From Flavobacteriia bacterium (GTDB lineage: Bacteria; Bacteroidota; Bacteroidia; Flavobacteriales_D; Crocinitomicaceae): a stretch of 64,000 bases of DNA. The translations under genes and the position numbers were made by a program. Positions 1 to 7,818 of this stretch are shown one piece after another. The stretch spans positions 58,429 to 122,428 of the forward strand of contig JACOTM010000020.1 of NCBI GenBank assembly GCA_016178305.1. Reading direction: 5' to 3'. Each line of letters begins with the position of its first letter. The stretch's first letter is position 1. A model generated the notes under the pieces. That model was given only the letters and a program-made list of their open reading frames with translations, was not told the DNA's origin and made no database searches.

Positions 1-785
1 ACCCAAACTGCTTCAGGAACAATAAATGTATGTTTTTTAGGTTTTATAATTTTATTTAGAATTGGAATTAATGGAATGACTTTCGTTAATAAACCGCCCA
101 TTTTCCCAGGTAAACGTACAATTTCCCAAGTTGCTTCATTATATTTGCAAAGTGTCAATAATTCACCAGCCTCATTTTTTAATCCATAAAAAGGTCCCTC
201 CTTTAAATAAGTCTCAAAATAATATGAATAATTTTTGTACTTCTTCTCGAATAACAATTGAACTTCTTTCCATGAATCAATTTTCACCAACCGATTGCTT
301 TTTTTAGGCTTAACACGGCTAAATGTTTGTGTGAGAACGGTTGCAATTTTTTTAAATCCAAAATTTTCGCTCATTTGAATACTGCGTTTATTCTTTGGTT
401 CGATGTAAGCGTAAAATGAAGATACCAATTCACTATTAATTCCTTTTTCTAATGCCGAATTAAAAAAAACAGTTAATTCCTCTTTTAATTTAGATTTTTT
501 TGCTTTTGACTTTAACTTACCTGAAGAACTATAATGAATATTAAAAGTAAAAAATCGTATATACCAATCTCCTTCTCTTCTGCAGAAAGTACAATTCCCT
601 AAAACTTTTTTATTTCTCTCTAATGAAAGATGCAAAGGGTTATCCAATCCTTCAATTCTTTCCAAAGTATCCAAATGCCGATAGCATGCTCCCTCTGTTC
701 CATAAGTAGTCTGGTGCAACAATTCTTTTAAAGAAGCTGAAGCTTTTTCATTTAAAGTAAACATTGAAGATCGATTCTCTTCCAT
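1..785 (-). CDS. GNAT-family N-acetyltransferase, 3' end cut by the window
   Basis: This open frame runs from an ATG at 785-783 to the window edge without a stop, about 261 residues. Residues 55-170 read like a GNAT domain: a strand carrying KKVLGNCTFCRREGDWYIRF, then YIEPKNKRSIQMSENFGFKK, which is the usual acetyl-CoA-binding helix and the neighbour-of-N/GF pattern of GNAT enzymes. A further domain of about 100 residues follows, so the protein is longer than a single-domain GNAT. The substrate cannot be predicted. The first base pairs upstream are AT-rich with no Shine-Dalgarno. It is divergent from the barrel gene at 944. GNAT assignment is a family-level inference; the C-terminus is missing from view. 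Confidence 0.6.
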   Translation of the reverse strand, partial: MEENRSSMFTLNEKASASLKELLHQTTYGTEGACYRHLDTLERIEGLDNPLHLSLERNKKVLGNCTFCRREGDWYIRFFTFNIHYSSSGKLKSKAKKSKLKEELTVFFNSALEKGINSELVSSFYAYIEPKNKRSIQMSENFGFKKIATVLTQTFSRVKPKKSNRLVKIDSWKEVQLLFEKKYKNYSYYFETYLKEGPFYGLKNEAGELLTLCKYNEATWEIVRLPGKMGGLLTKVIPLIPILNKIIKPKKHTFIVPEAVW

Positions 786-943
786 CAAAATTAAACTTTG
801 AATTCAAAAATAACTTTTAAACTTCAATTCTATTAGAAAATACTTAAAAATGCAACTTATTTATTTCTTAAACGTAACAAAGTATCAAAACTGTCTAAAA
901 TTAAGGTTTTAATAAAAAATCATTTTAACTTAAATAAGAAATT

Positions 944-1504
944 ATGAAGACATTGAAAATAACATTATTCACAATCTGCTGCTTATATTTTGGAAGCTCA
1001 TTTTCACAATACGAAAAAACCTGGAGTATCGGTCTTGGTGCAAATATGATTGATAATGATGGTAATGCTTTTGGTAATTTCTTGAATATAAAAAAAGGAT
1101 GGAATACACTTCCTTTTCCAAACACTTTAACAATCGGATATAAATACAACGATTGGTTCAAATTCGAATTCATGGAAGCCATTAATTGCTTTGAAAAAGG
1201 GAAATATGAAAATGGTATAAAGATGACTCGTCCTCAGTATTTTTATTCAACATCTATACAAGCTCAAGCACATGTGAATAATTTATATAATAAAATAATG
1301 TGGTTCGATCCTTATTTTAATGCTGGTGTAGGTGTTACTGCAATCGATCATATTGTTTTGCTACAACCAAATACTGGACTTGGAAGTAATTTTTGGTTGG
1401 ATAAATCAATAGCAATCAATGTACAAGCTTTGGGCTTCTTTGGAATTACGCAAGTGAAAAATAATTTTATCATGTACACAATCGGATTAAAAGTTGCTTT
1501 TTAA
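944..1504 (+). CDS. Secreted outer-membrane beta-barrel protein (paralogue of the one at 50715)
   Basis: The 186-residue product starts with a signal peptide (hydrophobic TLFTICCLYFGSSFSQ, cleavage near residue 21) and continues with alternating aromatic beta-strands ending in a terminal aromatic (VAF), as in small outer-membrane barrels. No enzyme motif is visible. It is clearly paralogous to the 187-residue protein at 50715-51278: shared blocks include IDNDG, PFPNT.T.GY, the WFDP block, GVTAI against GMTAI, and GLG.NFW. Its stop codon overlaps the left arm of the MITE-like element that follows. Function is unknown; the barrel prediction rests on composition and strand pattern only. Confidence 0.75.
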   Translation: MKTLKITLFTICCLYFGSSFSQYEKTWSIGLGANMIDNDGNAFGNFLNIKKGWNTLPFPNTLTIGYKYNDWFKFEFMEAINCFEKGKYENGIKMTRPQYFYSTSIQAQAHVNNLYNKIMWFDPYFNAGVGVTAIDHIVLLQPNTGLGSNFWLDKSIAINVQALGFFGITQVKNNFIMYTIGLKVAF

Positions 1505-1793
1505 CCTTAGTTCGATTAAAATTTTGTATTCAGATCAGCTATAAATAGTGAGTTACGATTAAAAGGCTAGAAGGAATAGCGGGCTATTTCAAGAGGCTTT
1601 TGAGAAGTAAATCGCTTTTTATAGTTGAAAATACAAAAAAGTTTTTCAATTATATTCAAAAGGGCAATGATGTTATCTTGATTTAACTCCTTTCGAAAAA
1701 AACTCAAACGATAGTGCTAAATATCTGGTAACAAACATCTTTATTTCAAGTTAAAATATTATCTGAGTGTGAAATTTTAATCGAACTTAGGTT
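1503..1793. repeat. MITE-like element with terminal inverted repeats
   Basis: A 22-base left arm at 1503-1524 (begins AACCTTAGTTCGATT) is the inverse of the right arm at 1772-1793 with one mismatch. The 290-base element has no open frame of useful length, so it would be non-autonomous. Its left half, including the stretch around 1587-1623, recurs with a few differences at 13305-13443. The left arm overlaps the stop codon of the barrel gene. Target-site duplication is not clear because the flanks are T-runs. Confidence 0.6.
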
Positions 1794-1814
1794 TTTAATA
1801 AAAGCAGCAAATAG

Positions 1815-1857
1815 AAAAGCGGAGTAAATTTTTCATAAGATAATCTACTCCGCTTTT
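1815..1857 (-). terminator. Hairpin terminator of the glycyl-tRNA synthetase gene
   Basis: A 12-bp perfect stem (AAAAGCGGAGTA at 1815-1826 against TACTCCGCTTTT at 1846-1857) lies 28 bases past the stop of the minus-strand gene and has T-rich flanks on both strands. Confidence 0.8.
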
Positions 1858-1884
1858 TCATTTAATACTATTCAAAACAGTTTC

Positions 1885-3447
1885 TTAATCATTCACTTCA
1901 CTCATCGTGTTCACAGTCAATAACGTTCTCAAATTTACTTTTTGATCAATCAATCTATGTAGATCTGTAATAGCGATACGTTCTTGTTGCATCGTATCTC
2001 TATCACGTATTGTTACCGTATTGTCTTCCAATGTTTGGTGATCAACCGTAACAGAGAAAGGAGTTCCAATTGCATCTTGACGACGGTAACGTTTTCCGAT
2101 AGAATCTTTCTCATCATAAGTACATAAGAAGTCAAATTTCAATCCGTCGATGATTTCTCTTGCTTTTTCTGGTAAACCATCTTTCTTCGTTAATGGCATA
2201 ACAGCAACTTTGTAAGGAGCTAAAGCTGGAGGTAAATTCAACACAACTCTTTCTGAACCATCCTCTAATACTTCGTTTTTATGAGAAGCACTTAATACAG
2301 CTAAGAACATTCTATCTAAACCAACTGAAGTTTCAATGACATAAGGAACATAGTTTTGGTTTAATTCTGGATCAAAATATTGTAATTTTTTACCTGAGAA
2401 TTGTTCGTGTTGTTTTAAATCGAAATCAGTTCTTGAGTGAATTCCTTCTAATTCTTTGAAACCCATCGGGAAATTGAATTCAATATCTGCAGCAGCATTT
2501 GCGTAGTGGGCTAATTTGATATGATCATGGAAACGGTAATGTTGTTCACCTAATCCTAACGCTTTATGCCATTGGATACGCGTATTTTTCCAGTATTCAT
2601 ACCATTTCATTTCTTCTCCTGGGCGAACAAAAAATTGCATTTCCATTTGTTCGAACTCACGCATTCTAAAGATGAACTGACGCGCAATAATTTCATTACG
2701 GAATGCTTTACCAATTTGAGCAATTCCAAATGGAATTTTCATTCTTCCTGATTTTTGAACGTTCAAGAAGTTTACGAAAATACCTTGAGCCGTTTCTGGA
2801 CGTAAATAAATGGTAGAAGCATCACCTGCAACTGATCCCATTTCCGTTGAAAACATCAAATTGAATTGACGCACATCTGTCCAGTTTTTAGAACCGCTGA
2901 TTGGACAAACAATTTCTAATTCTTCAATTAAGTTTTTTAATCCTTCTAAGTCATTGTTTTCCAAAGTTACACGCATCTTATCTTCGATGTATGTAATTTT
3001 TTCAGCATTACGAAGTACATTCGGGTTTGTCGCTCTAAATTGATCTGCATCAAAAGCATCACCGAATCGTTTCAATCCTTTTTCAACTTCTTTCTCAATT
3101 TTTTGACGAATTTTTTCGATGTGTTCTTCTAATAAAACGTCTGCTCTATATCTTTTTTTAGAATCTTTATTATCAATCAATGGATCATTGAAAGCATCAA
3201 CGTGACCTGAAGCTTTCCAAGTAGTTGGGTGCATGAAAATAGACGCATCAATACCGACAATGTTTTCGTGCATTTGCACCATTGCTTTCCACCAATAAGT
3301 TTTGATGTTATTTTTCAATTCAGAACCCAATTGACCATAGTCATAAGTTGCTGCTAAACCATCATATATTTCAGAAGATGGAAATACAAATCCATACTCC
3401 TTTGCGTGGGAGATAACCTCCTTTAATTTATCTTCTCTTTGTTCCAT
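1885..3447 (-). CDS. glyQS: Glycine--tRNA ligase, single-chain alpha2 class II type
   Basis: The enzyme charges tRNA-Gly with glycine in the cytoplasm. The 520-residue length fits the dimeric class II form rather than the alpha2beta2 form. Visible signatures are the N-terminal GLAATYDYGQLGSELKNN block (residues 30-47), RPETAQGIFVNF (216-227), motif 2 around FRNEIIARQFIFRMREFEQ (249-267) and motif 3 GLDRMFLAVL (376-385), followed by the anticodon-binding domain. The start is supported by a TACCTTTG -7 box ending four bases before the ATG, which leaves almost no leader. A hairpin terminator follows. The assignment is secure. Confidence 0.98.
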   Translation of the reverse strand: MEQREDKLKEVISHAKEYGFVFPSSEIYDGLAATYDYGQLGSELKNNIKTYWWKAMVQMHENIVGIDASIFMHPTTWKASGHVDAFNDPLIDNKDSKKRYRADVLLEEHIEKIRQKIEKEVEKGLKRFGDAFDADQFRATNPNVLRNAEKITYIEDKMRVTLENNDLEGLKNLIEELEIVCPISGSKNWTDVRQFNLMFSTEMGSVAGDASTIYLRPETAQGIFVNFLNVQKSGRMKIPFGIAQIGKAFRNEIIARQFIFRMREFEQMEMQFFVRPGEEMKWYEYWKNTRIQWHKALGLGEQHYRFHDHIKLAHYANAAADIEFNFPMGFKELEGIHSRTDFDLKQHEQFSGKKLQYFDPELNQNYVPYVIETSVGLDRMFLAVLSASHKNEVLEDGSERVVLNLPPALAPYKVAVMPLTKKDGLPEKAREIIDGLKFDFLCTYDEKDSIGKRYRRQDAIGTPFSVTVDHQTLEDNTVTIRDRDTMQQERIAITDLHRLIDQKVNLRTLLTVNTMSEVND

Positions 3448-3757
3448 GCTACAAAGGTAATGTAAGAATTTATAAGATTGATATATGTCGTGGATTTTAT
3501 TAATGCAAATATGGCAAAGGAAATTACACTAATAACCTGAAATTCTATGTTAATATTAAAAACACTTCTGTTTGTCTGATTAATGGTAAGCGTTTCTAAT
3601 TTTCCTTTTTGGGAATTTCTTTTCGAGAATCTAGAATCGGGGAAGGAAAATTTTCCAGCTTAGTCTAACTCTAAAAAATTGTCTATAACGCATCAATCTG
3701 ATATGTTTATTTTCATAAAAGAATTATATTTACCTCAAAATTATTATGAACTAAACT
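3448..3757. other. Intergenic spacer, divergent promoters and a dyad
   Basis: This 310-base spacer separates divergently transcribed genes. Besides the glyQS -7 box it has a 10-bp inverted repeat (AATTTTCCTT at 3598-3607 against AAGGAAAATT at 3643-3652) whose right arm overlaps a perfect 12-base palindrome GGAAAATTTTCC at 3645-3656. A TATATTTA box about 30 bases before the gene at 3758 could be its -7 element. No coding frame is convincing here. Confidence 0.4.
3452..3459 (-). promoter_or_regulatory. -7 promoter box of glyQS, four bases before the start codon
   Basis: Read on the minus strand, TACCTTTG is followed by TAGC and then the ATG. It matches the Bacteroidota TAnnTTTG consensus. No convincing -33 TTG is seen at the usual distance. 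The position implies transcription starting at or next to the start codon. Confidence 0.55.
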
Positions 3758-4186
3758 ATGAAACAAATAATCAAAACATTAGCAATGTTATTTATTGTAT
3801 TTAACATGAATGCTCAAACTAATTTCAATACAGGAGATCAAGATTTAGACAAACAACTGGTTGAGATAAACAATGAAGCAAAAAATGATTTAACAAAATT
3901 TAAAACTGATTTGCTAAATGTTTTCAAAATTCCTTTCGAAAAAACAGAAGTATTATTGAAAGAAAAAATGGAACCTGCAGAAATTTTGCTTTCTGCAAAA
4001 ATTGCATCTATCAGTAAAAAATCACTCGATCAAGTTATTACATGTTACAAAACAAATAAATCAAAAGGCTGGGGCTATATTGCAAAAGAAATGGGAATTA
4101 AACCTGGTTCACCTGAATTTCATGAATTAAAAAAGAAAAAAGAGAAAGGAAATAGTAACAATAAAGGCAAAGGAAAAAAGAAATAA
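3758..4186 (+). CDS. Small secreted hypothetical protein with a lysine-rich tail
   Basis: The 142-residue product begins with a signal peptide (MKQIIKTLAMLFIVFNMNAQ) and is predicted to enter the periplasm. The mature part is mostly helical, with the central segment LKEKMEPAEILLSAKIASIS and then KGWGYIAKEMGIKPGSPEF, and ends in a highly basic lysine-glycine-asparagine tail (residues 126-142). No catalytic motif is recognised. The basic tail could bind acidic polymers or nucleic acid, but that is a guess. It faces the barrel gene at 4265 tail to tail across a copy of the dispersed repeat. Confidence 0.7.
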   Translation: MKQIIKTLAMLFIVFNMNAQTNFNTGDQDLDKQLVEINNEAKNDLTKFKTDLLNVFKIPFEKTEVLLKEKMEPAEILLSAKIASISKKSLDQVITCYKTNKSKGWGYIAKEMGIKPGSPEFHELKKKKEKGNSNNKGKGKKK

Positions 4187-4222
4187 TACAAGAAGAATCT
4201 GCCTAATATTATTTTGATTTTA

Positions 4223-4264
4223 AGTAACTGTCAAAAATATTGAAATCACAATATTTTGGACTGC
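4223..4264 (+). repeat. Copy A of a dispersed intergenic repeat
   Basis: This 42-base unit starts AGTAACTGTC and ends TTTGGACTGC. It contains a 9-bp dyad (AAAATATTG against CAATATTTT). It is closely similar to 22578-22620 and to the reverse complement of 35581-35622. It sits between two converging genes, so it may also act as a bidirectional terminator. Confidence 0.55.
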
Positions 4265-5071
4265 TTATTCTTTATTTTCACCGTCTAAATTAATTATATA
4301 TCCAATATTTATTCCCCACATTTTTAATTTAGAAGTATAAACTTCGGTATAGTAATTTTCATAAATATACTTATTAGGCAAAGCGGTATAAATAGACTCT
4401 TCTTTTATCACTACACCATTATGATCCAAAGCATTTACATCAAACATATTATTAACATTGCAATAACTAAAATTTCCAAAGCCTTGTAAAAAACTCACAC
4501 TTAATAATAAGCGATGTTTTGTATTTCCTGTAATTTTTTTCTTGAAAATATTATTCAATATGATTTCAGTTCCTATTTCTAAACCATAAACAGGATTCAA
4601 ATTTCTTTGAACTACTTTATGACCAGAATGATTTTGGCTGTTTGGATCATCAAAATTATAAGAACTAATTGTTCTAAAATTTGCCAATCCTATTTGAGGT
4701 GTTACAAATCCTCGAAAAGTATTAATATCATAACCAATCAACCACTTTGTTCCGACTAAATATTTATTAAAACGACTTTTAAATTCCGCATGTACATTTG
4801 TAGCAGGACTATTATTGTAAAGCAGAACTTTAGTTGAATGATATTCTGAAGCATAGTTTCCAAAACTCGATTTAAATTCTGCAATCATTGGAAAACCAAA
4901 AACGGGTCGATAACCAAATGAAAAACCAAACCCAACTGCTGTATTCATATTAGGCATAATATTTTTATTTGGAATATCAATTGGTAGATAGAAAGCAAAT
5001 TGTGATTTTTGAGAATTACTATAGAATGAAACGAATAGAGTAAAGAGTAAAATCAATTTTTTCATGTTCAT
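4265..5071 (-). CDS. Outer-membrane beta-barrel family protein
   Basis: The product has a signal peptide (MKKLILLFTLFVSFYSNSQ) followed by about 245 residues of alternating strands rich in Phe, Tyr and Gly, ending IGYIINLDGENKE. An ATG at 5101 is in frame, but a TAACTTTA promoter-like box lies between it and the ATGs at 5071 and 5065, and the signal peptide begins at 5065, so the downstream start is preferred. There is no enzymatic signature. It is divergent from mtnC at 5154. The function is unknown; PorT-like or general OmpW-like barrels are possible families. Confidence 0.7.
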   Translation of the reverse strand: MNMKKLILLFTLFVSFYSNSQKSQFAFYLPIDIPNKNIMPNMNTAVGFGFSFGYRPVFGFPMIAEFKSSFGNYASEYHSTKVLLYNNSPATNVHAEFKSRFNKYLVGTKWLIGYDINTFRGFVTPQIGLANFRTISSYNFDDPNSQNHSGHKVVQRNLNPVYGLEIGTEIILNNIFKKKITGNTKHRLLLSVSFLQGFGNFSYCNVNNMFDVNALDHNGVVIKEESIYTALPNKYIYENYYTEVYTSKLKMWGINIGYIINLDGENKE

Positions 5072-5141
5072 TTTTTTGATAAAGTTAACAAGAGACTTCA
5101 AAAACTATTCCATTTTGAAAATATTATTTCATTAGAACGTT

Positions 5142-5149
5142 TATCTTTG
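5142..5149 (+). promoter_or_regulatory. -7 promoter box of mtnC, four bases before the start codon
   Basis: TATCTTTG matches TAnnTTTG exactly and is followed by TAGA and ATG. A TTTTG at 5113-5117 is a possible -33 box, though its 24-base spacing is long. The arrangement mirrors glyQS and suggests a leaderless or near-leaderless transcript. Confidence 0.6.
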
Positions 5150-5153
5150 TAGA

Positions 5154-5849
5154 ATGAATTTCAGCAACGTACAATTTGTTTTAACCGATATCGAAGGAAC
5201 AACAACATCAGTTTCTTTTGTATACGAAGTTTTATTTCCTTATTTCCAAACGAACATTTATCAATTAAAGGATTTAACTTCTTTGGATGAAGTGAAAGAT
5301 GCATTTCAACAAACAATTGAAATAGCTAAAACAGAAGGAATAATTTTATCAAATGACGATGAAATAATTGCCCAACTTTTAAAGTGGTGTTTGGAAGATA
5401 AAAAAATCACTCCATTGAAAACCTTACAAGGAATTTTATGGAACGAAGGATATCAATCAGGTGAAATTAAAGGGCATGTATATGATGAGGTTGCGGATCA
5501 ATTATTGATTTGGAAACAAAATAACATACAGATGGGAGTTTTTTCATCGGGTTCAATCGCTGCTCAAAAATTGATTTTCGGATACAGTGTTGCAGGTGAT
5601 TTAACACCTTATTTTTCTGCTTATTTTGATACAACGACTGGAGGAAAAAGAGAAAAAGAAACTTATTCTAAAATTGCTTCAAAATTAGATTTAGAGCCTA
5701 ATCAAATTCTTTTTTTATCAGATATAATTGAAGAATTAGAAGCGGCCAATGAAATAGGATATCAAACAGTTCAATTGGTTCGACCAAGAACGGAAGCAAA
5801 ATGGAAAAAAACCGTCGCTGATTTTAGCGAAATAGTGATAATAAATTAA
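5154..5849 (+). CDS. mtnC: Enolase-phosphatase E1 of methionine salvage
   Basis: This HAD-superfamily enzyme enolises and dephosphorylates 2,3-diketo-5-methylthiopentyl-1-phosphate in the methionine salvage pathway. The 231-residue length is normal. The HAD nucleophile motif is LTDIEGTTTS (Asp12, Glu14), motif II is FSSGSIAAQKLIF, a conserved Lys lies in TTGGKREKETY, and motif III is FLSDIIEELEAA. It is followed 60 bases later by mtnA, which supplies the upstream step of the same pathway, so the two are probably co-transcribed. No mtnB or mtnD is in the window. Confidence 0.95.
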   Translation: MNFSNVQFVLTDIEGTTTSVSFVYEVLFPYFQTNIYQLKDLTSLDEVKDAFQQTIEIAKTEGIILSNDDEIIAQLLKWCLEDKKITPLKTLQGILWNEGYQSGEIKGHVYDEVADQLLIWKQNNIQMGVFSSGSIAAQKLIFGYSVAGDLTPYFSAYFDTTTGGKREKETYSKIASKLDLEPNQILFLSDIIEELEAANEIGYQTVQLVRPRTEAKWKKTVADFSEIVIIN

Positions 5850-5909
5850 AGTTAGACATTTAAATTAGGTAACAGCAATTTAATAAATAGAGGTGCCTAT
5901 TGACTAAAA

Positions 5910-7016
5910 ATGAATATAAAAATGAGTAAATTCAGAACAATTTGGCCTACTGAAGATAGATTTGTAGAAGTAATCGACCAACGTAAATTACCACATGAAT
6001 TTGTTGTCGTAAAATTGGAAACATATAAAGACGCAGAAATTGCAATCAAAGATATGACTGTAAGAGGAGCGCCTCTAATTGGAGCTACTGCTGCTTACGG
6101 TATTTACTTAGCAGTTCGTGAAATGGTTGAAAAGGAATTGGATGGTTCATTTTTAGATCAAGCATTTTCTGATTTACGTGCTTCAAGACCAACAGCTGTT
6201 AATTTATTCTGGGCACTAGATAAAATGCTAAACGCTTTAGATAATTGTGAAGGTGATTTCTTACAAACAAGTTGGGAAATGGCGCAAGCGATTGTTGAGG
6301 AAGATGTAGAAACTTGTCGAATGATTGGAGTTCATGGATTACCTATTATTGAAGAGATTTCAAACCGTAAAAATGGTGAAGTTGTCAATATTTTGACACA
6401 TTGCAACGCAGGAATGTTAGGCTGTGTTGAATGGGGAACAATTACTTCGCCAATTTATCAAGCGCTTGAAAAAGGAATTAAAGTTCATGTTTGGGTTGAC
6501 GAAACAAGACCAAGAAATCAAGGTTCAAATTTGACGTGTTACGAATTAACGAAACACGGTGTTCCACATACTTTAATCGTTGATAATGCGGGCGGTCATT
6601 TGATGCAACATGGTTTTGTAGATATGGTGATTGTTGGAACAGATAGAACAACGCGTCAAGGTGATGTGGCAAATAAAATTGGGACATATTTAAAAGCATT
6701 AGCTGCGAAAGATAACAATGTACCTTTTTATGTTGCATTGCCTTCAACTACTTTGGATTGGACAATCAATGATGGATTGAAAGAAATTCCAATTGAAGAA
6801 AGAAATCAAGACGAAGTGCGTTACATGATTGGTAAAGGAGAAAGTGGGGAAATTGAATCAGTGTTAATTTGCCCTGAAACGACTCAAGCAAGTAATTATG
6901 GTTTTGATGTCACTCCAGCTATACTGGTGACTAAAATTATTACAGAAAGAGGAGTGTGTGATGCTTCTGAGGAAGGATTGCTTTCATTGTTTCCTGAGCA
7001 AAGAGTAACGGTTTAA
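5910..7016 (+). CDS. mtnA: S-methyl-5-thioribose-1-phosphate isomerase
   Basis: The enzyme converts methylthioribose-1-phosphate to methylthioribulose-1-phosphate, two steps before MtnC in methionine salvage. The 368 residues contain the substrate-binding TVRGAPLIGATAAYG (residues 50-64), the catalytic cysteine block LTHCNAGMLGC and the catalytic aspartate block VIVGTDRTTRQGDVANKIGT. The family is related to eIF2B, but these residues mark it as the isomerase. A second in-frame ATG four codons in (MSKFRTIWP) is an equally possible start. It lies between mtnC and a zeta-like kinase gene only eight bases downstream. Confidence 0.95.
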   Translation: MNIKMSKFRTIWPTEDRFVEVIDQRKLPHEFVVVKLETYKDAEIAIKDMTVRGAPLIGATAAYGIYLAVREMVEKELDGSFLDQAFSDLRASRPTAVNLFWALDKMLNALDNCEGDFLQTSWEMAQAIVEEDVETCRMIGVHGLPIIEEISNRKNGEVVNILTHCNAGMLGCVEWGTITSPIYQALEKGIKVHVWVDETRPRNQGSNLTCYELTKHGVPHTLIVDNAGGHLMQHGFVDMVIVGTDRTTRQGDVANKIGTYLKALAAKDNNVPFYVALPSTTLDWTINDGLKEIPIEERNQDEVRYMIGKGESGEIESVLICPETTQASNYGFDVTPAILVTKIITERGVCDASEEGLLSLFPEQRVTV

Positions 7017-7024
7017 TAATTTTA

Positions 7025-7609
7025 ATGAGTCAGAACAAATTATATATTATTTCTGGGTGTAATGGAGCTGGAAAAACAACTGCTTCATATAATGTCTTAC
7101 CTGAAATTTTAGAATGTAAAGAATTCGTAAATGCTGATGAGATCGCAAAAGGTTTATCGCCTTTTCAGCCTGAAGCAGTTTCTATAGAGGCAGGTAGAAT
7201 TATGTTACAACGTATAAATGATTTGTTAGATCAAAATAAGAGTTTTGCATTTGAAACTACACTGTCAACTAAAAGTTATAAAAACAAAATTAAATTAGCT
7301 CAATCTAAAGGATACAAGGTTGTGTTGTTGTTTTTTTGGCTTCAAAATGTCTCATTAGCTAAACAGCGTGTTGCGATTAGGGTAGAAGAAGGAGGGCATA
7401 ATATTGATGATACGATTATAGAACGAAGATATTTTGGAGGTATCAAAAATTTATTCGATATTTACATACCTTTAGTTGATGATGTAATGATTTTTGACAA
7501 TTCAGAGGGAAATTATGAATTGGTTGCAGAAAAAGGATTGTATAATGAAATAGAAGTCGTTAATTTCGAAAAGTATAATTTAATTAAAAGTTTGTACAAT
7601 GAAAAGTAA
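7025..7609 (+). CDS. Zeta-toxin-like P-loop kinase
   Basis: The 194-residue protein has a Walker A motif GCNGAGKTT (residues 11-19), the NADEIAKGLSPF block expected to hold the catalytic acid and substrate contacts, FAFETTLST, and the basic RVEEGGHNIDDTIIERRY lid. This is the zeta toxin / UDP-GlcNAc kinase-like fold; family members phosphorylate UDP-N-acetylglucosamine or other small molecules. It starts eight bases after mtnA and overlaps a 50-residue downstream frame, a toxin-antitoxin-like arrangement. Whether it is toxic cannot be told from sequence; a housekeeping small-molecule kinase is possible. Confidence 0.85.
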   Translation: MSQNKLYIISGCNGAGKTTASYNVLPEILECKEFVNADEIAKGLSPFQPEAVSIEAGRIMLQRINDLLDQNKSFAFETTLSTKSYKNKIKLAQSKGYKVVLLFFWLQNVSLAKQRVAIRVEEGGHNIDDTIIERRYFGGIKNLFDIYIPLVDDVMIFDNSEGNYELVAEKGLYNEIEVVNFEKYNLIKSLYNEK

Positions 7610-7751
7610 AGAAGATTTTCAAGAAACTCGAAAAAAAATACTTGAAGGATTAGATTTGTCTTATAAAAAATTGATTGAATCAAAAAAGAAGAATAATTCT
7701 TACATTGTAGTTTTGAAAGATAACAAAATAGTTAAAATCAAACCCGAATAA
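7599..7751 (+). CDS. 50-residue partner of the zeta-like kinase, possible antitoxin
   Basis: An ATG inside the last codons of the kinase gene opens a 50-codon frame that overlaps it by 11 bases and ends with TAA at 7749-7751. The product begins MKSKEDFQETRKKILEGL, continues as a charged helix, and ends with NNSYIVVLKDNKIVKIKPE, which looks like a short beta-hairpin. The overlap implies translational coupling, and a hairpin terminator closes the unit. The antitoxin role is inferred from position and size alone. Confidence 0.6.
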   Translation: MKSKEDFQETRKKILEGLDLSYKKLIESKKKNNSYIVVLKDNKIVKIKPE

Positions 7752-7775
7752 TAGTTTTAAAAAATATTTATATTA

Positions 7776-7807
7776 GAATGCTATCCATTTGGGTAGCATT
7801 CTTTTTT
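7776..7807 (+). terminator. Terminator of the mtnCA-kinase unit
   Basis: An 11-bp stem (GAATGCTATCC at 7776-7786 against GGGTAGCATTC at 7791-7801, one T-G pair) with a four-base loop is followed by six T. The next gene starts only 12 bases later. Confidence 0.8.
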
Positions 7808-7818
7808 ATAATCAAGAT

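Noticed and set aside
6478..6747. 89-codon frame antisense to mtnA
   Set aside because: It is a shadow of a conserved enzyme gene in the opposite strand.
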